Source of the DNA: Lysinibacillus sp. B2A1
GTDB lineage: Bacteria; Bacillota; Bacilli; Bacillales_A; Planococcaceae
Direction: 5' to 3'
NCBI GenBank assembly: GCA_002973635.1
Contig: CP027224.1
Span: 3,172,501 to 3,236,500, forward strand
DNA: 64,000 nt
Below the pieces are notes generated by a model, which worked only from the letters and a program-made list of their open reading frames with translations, made no database searches and was not told the origin of the DNA. Shown piece by piece: positions 9,146 through 16,931 of the stretch. Every line of letters starts with the position of its first letter. Position 1 is the first letter of the stretch. The translations under genes and the position numbers were made by a program.

Positions 9146-9454
9146 ATGGAGACGTATTATGCTGTAATTTTTACATCACAAAGAACAGAAAAGGATGGAG
9201 CGGGCTATGCTGAGATGGCTGAAGCCATGGATAGCCTGGCACAAAAGCAGCCAGGCTTTATTCGTGTAGAAAGTGTTAGAGATGTCGAAGGGAAGGGAAT
9301 GACGGTATCCTATTGGGAAACGTTAGACGCTATTCAAGCGTGGAAGGAAAATGCCAAACACTTAGTTGCCCAGCAATTTGGGAAAGAGAATTGGTATATG
9401 CAATATCATGTAGAAATTTGTCAGGTCATGAAAGAATATTCTTTCACCAAATGA
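9146..9454 (+). CDS. Antibiotic biosynthesis monooxygenase (ABM)-domain protein
   Basis: A 102-aa single-domain ABM-fold protein. Ferredoxin-like features include the N-terminal YYAVIFTSQRT strand, the helix with GYAEMAEAMDSLAQKQPGF, and MTVSYWETLDAIQAWKENAKH. Similar small proteins are cofactor-free oxygenases or of unknown role; no catalytic assignment is possible. GGAGG precedes the ATG. A short truncated gene follows. Confidence 0.8.
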   Translation: METYYAVIFTSQRTEKDGAGYAEMAEAMDSLAQKQPGFIRVESVRDVEGKGMTVSYWETLDAIQAWKENAKHLVAQQFGKENWYMQYHVEICQVMKEYSFTK

Positions 9455-9483
9455 ATGAAACCTTTTATAAAGGGAGTTCCCAT

Positions 9484-9606
9484 ATGACTACGTTTATTTT
9501 AGAAGAATGGCACGAACAACGGAAAAATTTCAATCTTTCTGATCAAGCTAGCATTAATCAATTGCATGAATTTATCTTCATTCAAATGTTTTATGTATCG
9601 AAGTAA
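9484..9606 (+). pseudogene. Short ORF apparently truncated by a dispersed repeat
   Basis: A 40-codon frame starts with ATG after GGGAG and reads about 30 ordinary codons (TTFILEEWHEQRKNF). It then runs into a copy of the dispersed repeat, which supplies the last residues and the stop. The native 3' part is absent. The family is not recognised; it may never have been a functional short gene. Confidence 0.4.
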
Positions 9607-9645
9607 AGCGGCAGCTACAATTACGTCAAGGCGAAATTGATTTTT
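9574..9645. repeat. Dispersed repeat, single copy
   Basis: One copy of the unit seen in tandem at 8959 (AAATGTTTTATGTATCGAAG, then GCGGCAGCTACAATTACGTC), joined directly to AAGGCGAAATTGATT. It overlaps the end of the short ORF. Confidence 0.75.
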
Positions 9646-9750
9646 TGCTGAAAACTATTGAGACCATGAAATAAAGATGACATAGTTACTATAATAAGCG
9701 CTTCTTAGCTCATATCCTACGATGTTAGTGTGAGAATGGAGGAATGAAAA

Positions 9751-10452
9751 ATGTCAATTGAACAATTAGGTGAGTGGTTACTATCTTCAAAAAGGACAGT
9801 TATTTTAACAGGGGCTGGAATGTCAACTGAAAGTGGTATTCCAGATTTTCGTTCAGTATCAGGATGGTGGCAAAATATTGATCCTCGTACAGTAGCCACT
9901 ACTGAGGCATTGGTAGAAAATTATACATTGTTTCATGAATTTTATAAAATGCGCATTGGGCATTTAGAAAATGTAGTACCACATGAGGGTCATAAAATTC
10001 TTGCGGATTGGGAAAAACGTGGGCTTGTATCTTTAGTGATGACTCAAAATGTAGATGGGTTTCATCAAATGGCAGGTAGTCAGCGAGTGGAGGAGTTACA
10101 TGGTTCCATTCGTTCGATTCGCTGTCACCGCTGTCAGCAAGCTGCATCAATGGAATGTTTTTTGGATAAGGAGAGCTGCAGACATTGTAATGGGAAATTA
10201 CGGCCAAATGTTGTACTCTTTGGTGAAAGTTTACCTCAAGAGAGTTGGCACAGATCGATGGATGCTATTCAATCAGCGGAACTTGTACTTGTCATTGGTA
10301 CAAGCCTTGAAGTGTATCCAGTAAATCAGCTCCCTACAATGGCAAAAGGAAAAACAGTTTATATCAATTTAGATATAACACAGCATACCGTACCATTTGA
10401 TTTAATTATCGAAGGGAAAACAAAAGAAGTGTTACAACAAGTGCAAATTTAA
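9751..10452 (+). CDS. cobB: NAD-dependent protein deacylase, sirtuin (SIR2/CobB) family
   Basis: A 233-aa class U/III-like bacterial sirtuin. It has the NAD-binding GAGMS (21-25) with GIPDFR, the TQNVDGFH loop (98-105), the catalytic His117 (ELHGS), and a four-Cys zinc site at C125, C128, C143 and C146. The length is normal. It removes acyl groups from protein lysines using NAD. GGAGG precedes the ATG. It is convergent with the next small gene. Confidence 0.92.
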   Translation: MSIEQLGEWLLSSKRTVILTGAGMSTESGIPDFRSVSGWWQNIDPRTVATTEALVENYTLFHEFYKMRIGHLENVVPHEGHKILADWEKRGLVSLVMTQNVDGFHQMAGSQRVEELHGSIRSIRCHRCQQAASMECFLDKESCRHCNGKLRPNVVLFGESLPQESWHRSMDAIQSAELVLVIGTSLEVYPVNQLPTMAKGKTVYINLDITQHTVPFDLIIEGKTKEVLQQVQI

Positions 10453-10488
10453 AAGAAGGCGCCTTGAGCAATCGATAGGCGCCTAAAA
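10451..10488. terminator. Terminator between convergent genes
   Basis: Two copies of the palindrome AGGCGCCT (10457-10464 and 10477-10484) form a hairpin. The minus-strand side is followed by a T-rich run, so it best serves the minus-strand gene. Confidence 0.7.
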
Positions 10489-10827
10489 CATTTGTGGTAA
10501 AAACTCCTTCATAAAGCGTTGATTTTTACGTAACCATATTTTCAAAATCATTCGATGTGTAAGCAATCTTTGTCTTTTATGAGGTCTAGCTTTTGCATCT
10601 ATTAAGCTTTGTAGTAGAATACTTGTTTCTGTTGCAAATATTTGAGGATCGACAAGAACATCAAGCTTATAATCGATTAGCTGTGCAGCCTGAACTTTGG
10701 CGAGTAATTTTGAAAAGAGGCTATTCATTTCCTGAAAATTCTCTTCTAATTCTAAGTCGATTAAGGTATATAATGTTTGTTCAATTTCAGTTTCAAGTAT
10801 TTGTAAATCGTATGTTGAAGGTATCAA
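10483..10827 (-). CDS. Hypothetical 114-aa protein
   Basis: A helical, hydrophilic 114-aa protein with an acidic N-terminal half (several LE/EE stretches) and a basic C-terminus (KARPHKRQRLLTHR, KIWLRKNQRFMKEF). It has no signal peptide or membrane segment. I do not recognise the family. A purine-rich site (AAGGGG) precedes the start, and the gene lies downstream of the fluoride channel genes on the same strand, so it may be co-transcribed with them. Confidence 0.6.
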   Translation of the reverse strand: MIPSTYDLQILETEIEQTLYTLIDLELEENFQEMNSLFSKLLAKVQAAQLIDYKLDVLVDPQIFATETSILLQSLIDAKARPHKRQRLLTHRMILKIWLRKNQRFMKEFLPQMF

Positions 10828-10842
10828 AAAATCACCCCTTTC

Positions 10843-11172
10843 TTATACCATATAAAATCCAAGTGCCGCACAAAGTATTCCAAGCAAAATGGATGAACTC
10901 ATATAAATAATCGCAGGACTCCATTTTTTCTGTTCAACGAGTTGTAGTGATTCAAAGCCAAATGTTGAAAAGGTTGTATAGGCCCCTAAGAAACCAATTC
11001 CAATAAAATGCCATAGCCAATCGCTTAGATGTAACGCAAACAAAACTCCAAGTGCGAAAGAACCTGTTATATTGATGAAAAATGTTGCCCATGGATATGT
11101 ATGAACTATCCATTTCCCTAAATAAAATCTAGTCAATGCACCTAAAAATCCACCGATACCAATAAGAATCAT
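10843..11172 (-). CDS. crcB: Fluoride channel subunit Fluc/CrcB (second gene)
   Basis: A 109-aa, four-helix Fluc/CrcB protein. The pattern GGFLGALTRFYLG, NITGSFALG, GFLGAYTTFSTFGFE matches the family, including the Asn in helix 2 and the central TTFSTF break in helix 3. It overlaps the upstream crcB by four bases (ATGA). In Bacillota such tandem genes usually encode an obligate heterodimeric fluoride channel that exports F- from the cytoplasm. Confidence 0.9.
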   Translation of the reverse strand: MILIGIGGFLGALTRFYLGKWIVHTYPWATFFINITGSFALGVLFALHLSDWLWHFIGIGFLGAYTTFSTFGFESLQLVEQKKWSPAIIYMSSSILLGILCAALGFYMV

Positions 11173-11531
11173 TCGATACGCCCCTTTGCCAGCTTATGTC
11201 CTAGCCATGCACAAATTAATCCACCAACAACACTTATGAGACAATAAAGTAGGGCTTGTATCCATTGATGATCTTGTAGAAGTAATAGGGTCTCCAAGGA
11301 AAATGTCGAAAAGGTTGTAAAGGCACCAAAAAAGCCTGTCCCAACGCCTAACACAATGGGTGTACGCTTTGGAAAAGCAGTAAAAAGCCATGCTAAAAAG
11401 AAGCAACCTATTAAGTTAATACAAAGTGTTGTTACTGGAAAACCACCTGTAGTGGGAAAAGCCAGGCTAAGACTATAACGACTGATGGCTCCTAAAAATC
11501 CTCCAATTCCAACTGCGAAAAATGATTTCAA
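11169..11531 (-). CDS. crcB: Fluoride channel subunit Fluc/CrcB (first gene)
   Basis: A 120-aa four-helix Fluc/CrcB protein (GGFLGAISRYSL, NLIGCFFLAW, GFFGAFTTFSTFSLE). The start is taken as the TTG at 11531, 7 nt after AAGGAG. The longer frame to 11603 would add 24 atypical basic residues. No fluoride riboswitch consensus is visible upstream. It probably forms a heterodimer with the next gene product. Confidence 0.88.
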   Translation of the reverse strand: MKSFFAVGIGGFLGAISRYSLSLAFPTTGGFPVTTLCINLIGCFFLAWLFTAFPKRTPIVLGVGTGFFGAFTTFSTFSLETLLLLQDHQWIQALLYCLISVVGGLICAWLGHKLAKGRIE

Positions 11532-11698
11532 AGTTTGTCGCTCCTTAAATTTTACCTTGTACAAGCAGGCAGTAGTTTTATCATATTGTTTGATTAGCAC
11601 CAAAAAAATTTCACATTCTATAAAGATTTTATCATGAGATATCGTTTATGGAAATTTTAGATGACTAATGCCAGCTAATTTTTAAAAAACAATATTGA

Positions 11699-12419
11699 TA
11701 TAACAATATAATTATAATAGAAGAAGCTCCAGTGGCTGCCTCTGGAGGTGTTGACATGCCAAAATTAAAGCAGGGTGAAGGTGTCAAGGTTGTGCTAACT
11801 AAAAATGAGGGTATAGTGGGTGACCCTGTAACACTGACATCCTCTGGCTTACCTAAGGAGACAGACATAGAACTTATTTGGAACACCATGAAAGGAAGCC
11901 GTGTAAGCGGCAAAGGCTTTGGAGAGGAAACAACATTACTGGAAAAAATTAAAACGGATGAAAATGGGGAGTTAAAGTATGATTTTACAGTTCCCGATGA
12001 TTTAGGGGGCATACCTCATCGTCTCGATTTAGCGGCAGGAGGTAAGGTGTATGGGCAAGCTTATTTACGAGTTTTACCTTCTATCGTTGAATTTTCTCCA
12101 AAATCCGGTCCTGTTGGTACGAAAATCTCTATCACTATAAAGGGGGGGTGGCTGGACTGAGTTTGATAATGCCTATTATTTAACTTATGACAATGCCTAT
12201 ACAGGTTATTTATGTGCCTTTAATAGTCAAGGAAATTTAACATTTGATGTTATTGCAACGGGAGATACTGGATATCATTTAATTGATTTATATCCTGGCA
12301 TTTATAAGCAGCAGGAAAAGGAGACGGATATGACCTTGATTCCGCAATTAACCTATTCCACGGATCATCCTGGCTCTGCAATGCCTGCTATTCGATTAGC
12401 TTTTGAAATCACAAAATAG
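11699..12419 (+). pseudogene. Surface protein with IPT/TIG-like fold, frameshifted and N-terminally truncated
   Basis: An open frame without a convincing start or signal peptide encodes about 140 residues of beta-rich sequence. It stops at 12160 just after a run of seven G (12142-12148). Dropping one G joins it to a second frame (GGWTEFDNAYYLTYDNAYTG onward) that runs to 12419. The segment PSIVEFSPKSGPVGTKISI is IPT/TIG-like. The N-terminus is missing, so it is probably a pseudogene, although the G-run could be a sequencing error. Confidence 0.55.
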
Positions 12420-12481
12420 TAATTCATTGCTTTAAAGCGCTAATTAATTCTTGAAAAACGTAAAAAATAACAGGAAGATAG

Positions 12482-12509
12482 TTGACAAATATTTCTATAG
12501 TATGATAAT
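12482..12509 (+). promoter_or_regulatory. Probable promoter of the bmrCD leader
   Basis: TTGACA (12482-12487) lies 16 nt before GATAAT (12504-12509), about 43 bp upstream of the leader peptide start. Confidence 0.6.
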
Positions 12510-12552
12510 CTTCAAGAACACTATAACAAATCAAGTAAAGGAGGGCATGACA

Positions 12553-12609
12553 ATGTTCAATTTAACAGTATCATTTCAAAACACATTTGCATACATTGTC
12601 CATGCCTAA
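12553..12609 (+). CDS. Leader peptide of the bmrCD operon (18 aa)
   Basis: An 18-codon ORF (MFNLTVSFQNTFAYIVHA) starts after AAGGAGG with good spacing. Its last codons overlap the first arm of a set of competing hairpins and an intrinsic terminator. B. subtilis bmrCD is controlled by ribosome-mediated attenuation at a short upstream ORF (bmrB), so this is best read as a functional counterpart. Ribosome stalling by an antibiotic near the end would free downstream RNA to refold. The peptide sequence is not one I recognise. Confidence 0.65.
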   Translation: MFNLTVSFQNTFAYIVHA

Positions 12610-12697
12610 CTTTTATTTCTATTGCAGTAAAAGGCATGGGTTACACTTTGCCTTTTATAAGAGACACATGCTCTTTTTAGGGGATGTGTCTTTTTTG
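12600..12697 (+). promoter_or_regulatory. Attenuator with mutually exclusive hairpins and terminator
   Basis: Hairpin A pairs CCATGCCT (12600-12607, overlapping the leader stop) with AGGCATGG (12632-12639). Hairpin B pairs AAAAGGCA (12629-12636) with TGCCTTTT (12649-12656), sharing bases with A, so only one can form. The terminator follows: AGACACAT (12662-12669) with ATGTGTCT (12684-12691), then a T-run. This is a standard attenuator architecture between promoter and bmrC. Confidence 0.7.
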
Positions 12698-12743
12698 TTG
12701 CGTAAAAAGTTGTAGTGATCACACAAAAAGGAGTATATATAGT

Positions 12744-12800
12744 ATGCAAAGTACAGGTCAAAAAATGATTTTCATCAAAGAATTTCTGGATAGTGGGTAG
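12744..12800 (+). CDS. Second upstream mini-ORF (18 aa)
   Basis: A second 18-codon ORF (MQSTGQKMIFIKEFLDSG) lies between the attenuator and bmrC, with AAGGAG 10 nt before its ATG. It may be another regulatory ORF or a decayed remnant of a longer leader. There is no homology evidence. Confidence 0.35.
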   Translation: MQSTGQKMIFIKEFLDSG

Positions 12801-12839
12801 CTATGTTTTCACAGCACGAGAGAAAGAAGGTTATGATGT

Positions 12840-14582
12840 ATGTTTGATGTTTTAAGTAAGCTAAGCTGGTTTTTTAAGCAATACTGGAAGCAATATACGG
12901 TGGCAATCGTGTTCTTAATAATTGCTAGTGGTCTAGAGGTAGTACCTCCTTATTTACTAGGTTCCATTATTGATATATTGACTGCTGGGGAAATGTCGCC
13001 AGCTATTTTAACAAAGTATATTTTGATTTTTGTGGGGATTATTATTGGTGGTTATGCCCTAAATTTTGTGTGGCAATTCCGATTATTTGAAGGGGCCATT
13101 AATTTAGAGAAAATATTACGACGGAATCTTATGCAGCATTTTTTACGTATGACACCAACATTCTATGAAAAAAATCGTACAGGGGATTTAATGGCTCGTG
13201 CAACTAATGATTTAAACGCTGTGTCATTAACTGCTGGATTTGGGATTATGACCCTGATTGATTCGACGATTTATATGGGATGCATTATTTTTGCCATGGG
13301 CTATCTGATTTCTTGGAAGCTCACATTTTTTGCCATGCTTCCTGTTCCAATCATGGCTATTCTTATTCAATATCTCGGAAAAATTGTGCATGAGCGTTAT
13401 ATGAAGGCGCAAGATGTATTTGGAGAGCTGAATGATAGTGTGCTAGAGTCGGTTGCAGGTGTGCGAGTTGTACGTGCTTATGTGCAAGAAAAAAAGGATG
13501 AGGCAAATTTTGCAGAGATGAGCGAAATTGTCTATGAAAAAAATATGCATACAGCAAAAATTAACGCTTTATTTGGACCGATTACAAAGGTCGGTACGGG
13601 CATTAGTTTTGTTGTAGCGCTTGGCTATGGTGCTCATTTAGTTGCCACTGAGGTGATGTCTGTAGGGCAGCTTGTGACATTCAATGTTTACTTGGGGTTA
13701 GCGGTTTGGCCAATATTTGCAATCGGTGAGCTTATTAATGTGATGCAGCAGGGAAATGCTTCTCTTGATCGTGTACAGGAAACGCTTAACTATGAGGCAG
13801 ATGTTCAAAATATTGCGAATCCACAAATGATTGTGACACCAAATGGAATTGGTTTTGATGATTTAACATTCCAATATCCCATGAGTCAGGTGAAAAACCT
13901 GCAGCGAATTTCATTGTCGTTGAAAAAAGGGCAGACACTTGGCATTGTTGGGAAGACAGGTGCTGGTAAAACAACGTTCCTGCGACAATTATTACGTGAG
14001 TATCCAATCGGTGAGGGACAGCTATCAATTGATGGAATAGATATTACTGCACAAACGAAAGAGCAATTACTAGATTGGATTGGTTATGTACCACAGGATC
14101 ATGTGCTGTTCTCCCGTACAATTCGTGAAAATATTTTATTCGGAAAAGAAGATGCGACACAGGCTGAATTGCAACAGGCGATTCACGCTGCATACTTTGA
14201 AAAGGATTTAGAAAATTTACCGATGGGTCTTGAAACACTTGTGGGTGAAAAGGGCGTTTCCCTTTCAGGTGGTCAAAAGCAACGTGTGTCTATTGCGCGT
14301 GCCTTGATTAAGGATCCTGAAATTTTAATGCTGGATGATTCATTATCTGCTGTAGATGCTAAAACAGAGGCAAAGATTATTGAAAATATTCAGCGAGAAC
14401 GACAAGATAAAACGACGATTATTACCACGCACCGACTATCTGGTATACAGCATGCAGATTTAATCATCGTGCTAGATGAAGGTCAAATTGTCGAACAGGG
14501 CACACATGAGCAGCTTCTTGCACTACAGGGATGGTATAAAGAGCAATTCGACCGTCAGCAGCTAGAAGGAGGTGCCTCATGA
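12840..14582 (+). CDS. bmrC: Multidrug ABC exporter half-transporter BmrC (YheI-like)
   Basis: A 580-aa type IV ABC half-transporter: six helices in residues 1-310, nucleotide-binding domain from about 335. It has Walker A GKTGAGKT (371-378), Q-loop YVPQDH, signature LSGGQKQR and H-loop TTHRLS. The residue after the Walker B Asp is Asp, not the catalytic Glu (LMLDDSLSAVD), as in the degenerate site of BmrC-type subunits. The sequence closely resembles B. subtilis YheI/BmrC from its first residues (FFK.YW). It overlaps the next gene by four bases. It probably exports drugs as a heterodimer, induced through the attenuator upstream. Confidence 0.88.
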   Translation: MFDVLSKLSWFFKQYWKQYTVAIVFLIIASGLEVVPPYLLGSIIDILTAGEMSPAILTKYILIFVGIIIGGYALNFVWQFRLFEGAINLEKILRRNLMQHFLRMTPTFYEKNRTGDLMARATNDLNAVSLTAGFGIMTLIDSTIYMGCIIFAMGYLISWKLTFFAMLPVPIMAILIQYLGKIVHERYMKAQDVFGELNDSVLESVAGVRVVRAYVQEKKDEANFAEMSEIVYEKNMHTAKINALFGPITKVGTGISFVVALGYGAHLVATEVMSVGQLVTFNVYLGLAVWPIFAIGELINVMQQGNASLDRVQETLNYEADVQNIANPQMIVTPNGIGFDDLTFQYPMSQVKNLQRISLSLKKGQTLGIVGKTGAGKTTFLRQLLREYPIGEGQLSIDGIDITAQTKEQLLDWIGYVPQDHVLFSRTIRENILFGKEDATQAELQQAIHAAYFEKDLENLPMGLETLVGEKGVSLSGGQKQRVSIARALIKDPEILMLDDSLSAVDAKTEAKIIENIQRERQDKTTIITTHRLSGIQHADLIIVLDEGQIVEQGTHEQLLALQGWYKEQFDRQQLEGGAS

Positions 14583-16315
14583 GTACGAGTCAACGTTTAA
14601 CACGCTATGCCATGTATTTTAAAAAACCAATTTTACTCGGCTTATTTTTCTTAACGATTGCGGTATTTACTGAGCTTGTTGGGCCATTTATTGCCAAGCA
14701 TATCATTGATAATTATATGACAATTGGTCACATTGAAATAAAGCCAATTACGTGGCTATTACTAGTTTATTTAATTTTAGCAATTGCTACTGCGGTATTA
14801 CGCTATTTTATGTATATTTATTTGCAGGTTGGTGCTAACCGTGTAGTGCAAAAATTGCGAAAGGATGTATTTGAGCATATTCAAACATTACCAATACAAT
14901 ATTTCGATAATTTACCAGCCGGAAAAATTGTAGCTCGTGTTACAAATGACACGGAGGCTGTTCGAAATTTATATGTACAGGTACTATCCAATTTTGCAAC
15001 GAGCTTCATTTCAATTATTGGTGTTTACATTGCACTTTTCATTTTAAACTGGAAAATGGCTATGTTAGCCTTACTCATGATTCCAGTGGTTTACTTATGG
15101 ATGATTTTATATCGTAAATTTGCTTCTAAGTATAATGATGTAATTCGTACCAAAATTGCTGATATCAACGCTATGATCAATGAATCCATTCAAGGAATGA
15201 CGATTATTCAGGCATTTCGTCGAGAGCATCAAATGACAAAGGAATTTGATGATATGAATAATGAGCATTATGCGTACGAACGCAAGCTGCTTGTGCTTGA
15301 TTCAGCGACTTCCTTTAACCTTGTCAATACATTAAGGTTAATCATGTTTACAGTCTTTATTTTCTACTTTGGTACACAATCCTTTACTGCAACGCAAGTG
15401 ATATCCGCGGGAACCTTGTATGCCTTTGTTGATTATTTAACAAAATTATTCAATCCCATCACAAATATTGTAAATCAGTTTTCTCAGTTGGAACGTTCAC
15501 TTGTTGCAGGGAAACGTGTATTCGAGGTGCTGGATATAAGCGGTGAGCCTGTCTCCGAAAAAAGCATACCAAGATATAAAGGAAATGTGGTTTTCGAAGA
15601 TGTTTCCTTTGCTTATAAAAACGAGGAATATGTATTGAAAAACCTTTCCTTTGAAGCTCATCAAGGCGAAACGATTGCGTTAGTAGGTCATACTGGATCT
15701 GGGAAAAGCTCCATTATGAACTTATTATTCCGCTTCTATGATCCATCTAAAGGAAAAATTACAATTGATGATGTAGATATTACATCGGTGCCGCGTCAAA
15801 CAATGCGTGAGCATATGGGCATTGTTTTACAGGACCCTTATTTATTTACGGGAACAATCGCAGCGAACGTAAGTTTAAATAATCCTAAAATCTCACGTGA
15901 AAAAATAGAAGCTTCATTGAAGGCTGTTGGAGGGGAACGTGTTTTAGCAAATCTACCAAATGGCTATGATGAACCAGTGATTGAGAAGGGGAGTACGTTG
16001 TCATCTGGACAGCGTCAGCTTATTTCCTTTGCCCGAGCGCTTGCCTTTGACCCCGCTATATTAATATTAGATGAGGCTACTTCAAATATTGATACAGAAA
16101 CAGAGGAAATTATTCAGCATGCGATGGATGTGCTGAAAAAAGGGCGTACAACATTTATCATCGCACATAGACTTTCTACTATTAAAAATGCAGACCGTAT
16201 CCTTGTATTAGATCGAGGTAAGATTGTAGAGAGAGGTACACATGATGAACTATTAGCACAGGGCGGTATTTACGAAAAAATGTATCAGATGCAGGCAAAT
16301 TCATTACATCAATAA
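14579..16315 (+). CDS. bmrD: Multidrug ABC exporter half-transporter BmrD (YheH-like)
   Basis: A 578-aa half-transporter with six N-terminal helices and a C-terminal ATPase. It has Walker A VGHTGSGKSS, signature LSSGQRQL, Walker B ILILDEATSNID with an intact catalytic Glu, and H-loop IAHRLST. With BmrC it would form a heterodimer with one canonical and one degenerate ATP site. B. subtilis BmrD is longer (about 673 aa) because of an extra segment between helices 1 and 2. That segment is absent here, where the first helix is followed quickly by ITWLLLVYLIL. Start ATG overlaps the bmrC stop (ATGA). Confidence 0.87.
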   Translation: MSTSQRLTRYAMYFKKPILLGLFFLTIAVFTELVGPFIAKHIIDNYMTIGHIEIKPITWLLLVYLILAIATAVLRYFMYIYLQVGANRVVQKLRKDVFEHIQTLPIQYFDNLPAGKIVARVTNDTEAVRNLYVQVLSNFATSFISIIGVYIALFILNWKMAMLALLMIPVVYLWMILYRKFASKYNDVIRTKIADINAMINESIQGMTIIQAFRREHQMTKEFDDMNNEHYAYERKLLVLDSATSFNLVNTLRLIMFTVFIFYFGTQSFTATQVISAGTLYAFVDYLTKLFNPITNIVNQFSQLERSLVAGKRVFEVLDISGEPVSEKSIPRYKGNVVFEDVSFAYKNEEYVLKNLSFEAHQGETIALVGHTGSGKSSIMNLLFRFYDPSKGKITIDDVDITSVPRQTMREHMGIVLQDPYLFTGTIAANVSLNNPKISREKIEASLKAVGGERVLANLPNGYDEPVIEKGSTLSSGQRQLISFARALAFDPAILILDEATSNIDTETEEIIQHAMDVLKKGRTTFIIAHRLSTIKNADRILVLDRGKIVERGTHDELLAQGGIYEKMYQMQANSLHQ

Positions 16316-16354
16316 TTAGGTTGGATGGATAGTTAGCTCTGTCAAGCTCAAGGA

Positions 16355-16388
16355 AGCCCCACTTTACAAAAAAAGTGGGGCTGTTTTT
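16355..16388. terminator. Terminator after bmrD
   Basis: A 10-bp stem (AGCCCCACTT with AAGTGGGGCT) is followed by GTTTTT. It lies between convergent genes. Confidence 0.85.
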
Positions 16389-16764
16389 AAGATGTACTTT
16401 TTACATATTTAAAAACATTAATGAAGAACAATAGCACAGAAAGACCTACAGCAATACCACCGCCTGATACAAAAAGCTCAAATAACCAATGTGGTACATC
16501 TATATATACCATCATCATGCCGACCAATAGAAATGGTAATCCAATGTTATAAAGCCAAAATTGAGCTCTTGCAAGCCCTGTTTCGGCTGCATCTTTATAA
16601 ATAGAATATATTAAACCAATAAATCCAGTAGTTAGCCAACCTACCACACCAATATGAGCATGTGTCGCTGTCCATTGAAGCTGAATTGTATAATGCATAA
16701 ACAGTCCAAACGCCAAAACAATCACTAAATACATAACTGAAATTTTTATCCATTTTGCACCCAT
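16387..16764 (-). CDS. Heme-copper-oxidase-subunit-I-like small membrane protein
   Basis: A 125-aa, four-helix membrane protein of the kind often annotated in Bacillaceae as 'cytochrome c oxidase'-like. It resembles a fragment of the cbb3/NorB subunit I fold (THAHIGVVGWLTTGFIGLIY, with a His in HAH). It is far too short for an oxidase and lacks the full heme-copper ligand set, so the function is unknown. The start at 16764 has AAGGAG 9 nt upstream; the frame upstream adds three residues. Confidence 0.65.
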   Translation of the reverse strand: MGAKWIKISVMYLVIVLAFGLFMHYTIQLQWTATHAHIGVVGWLTTGFIGLIYSIYKDAAETGLARAQFWLYNIGLPFLLVGMMMVYIDVPHWLFELFVSGGGIAVGLSVLLFFINVFKYVKSTS

Positions 16765-16931
16765 TATCACCAACTCCTTTCTCTAAAAGTGATTTAGCTA
16801 GCTATTTCAGTTTATTCTTGTCGAATAAAAATGGTGACATGTCATTCCTTGTAAAATAACAAAAGTGTTTCATTGTAAAAGGCTAACTTTTTCCGTAGAA
16901 TAAAAGTTGAAATTTACCAATTGGAGGAACT

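Noticed and set aside
11532..11700. Fluoride riboswitch upstream of crcB
   Set aside because: Looked for the conserved GGCGAUG..GCC and GAUGACGCC blocks; none found on the minus strand.
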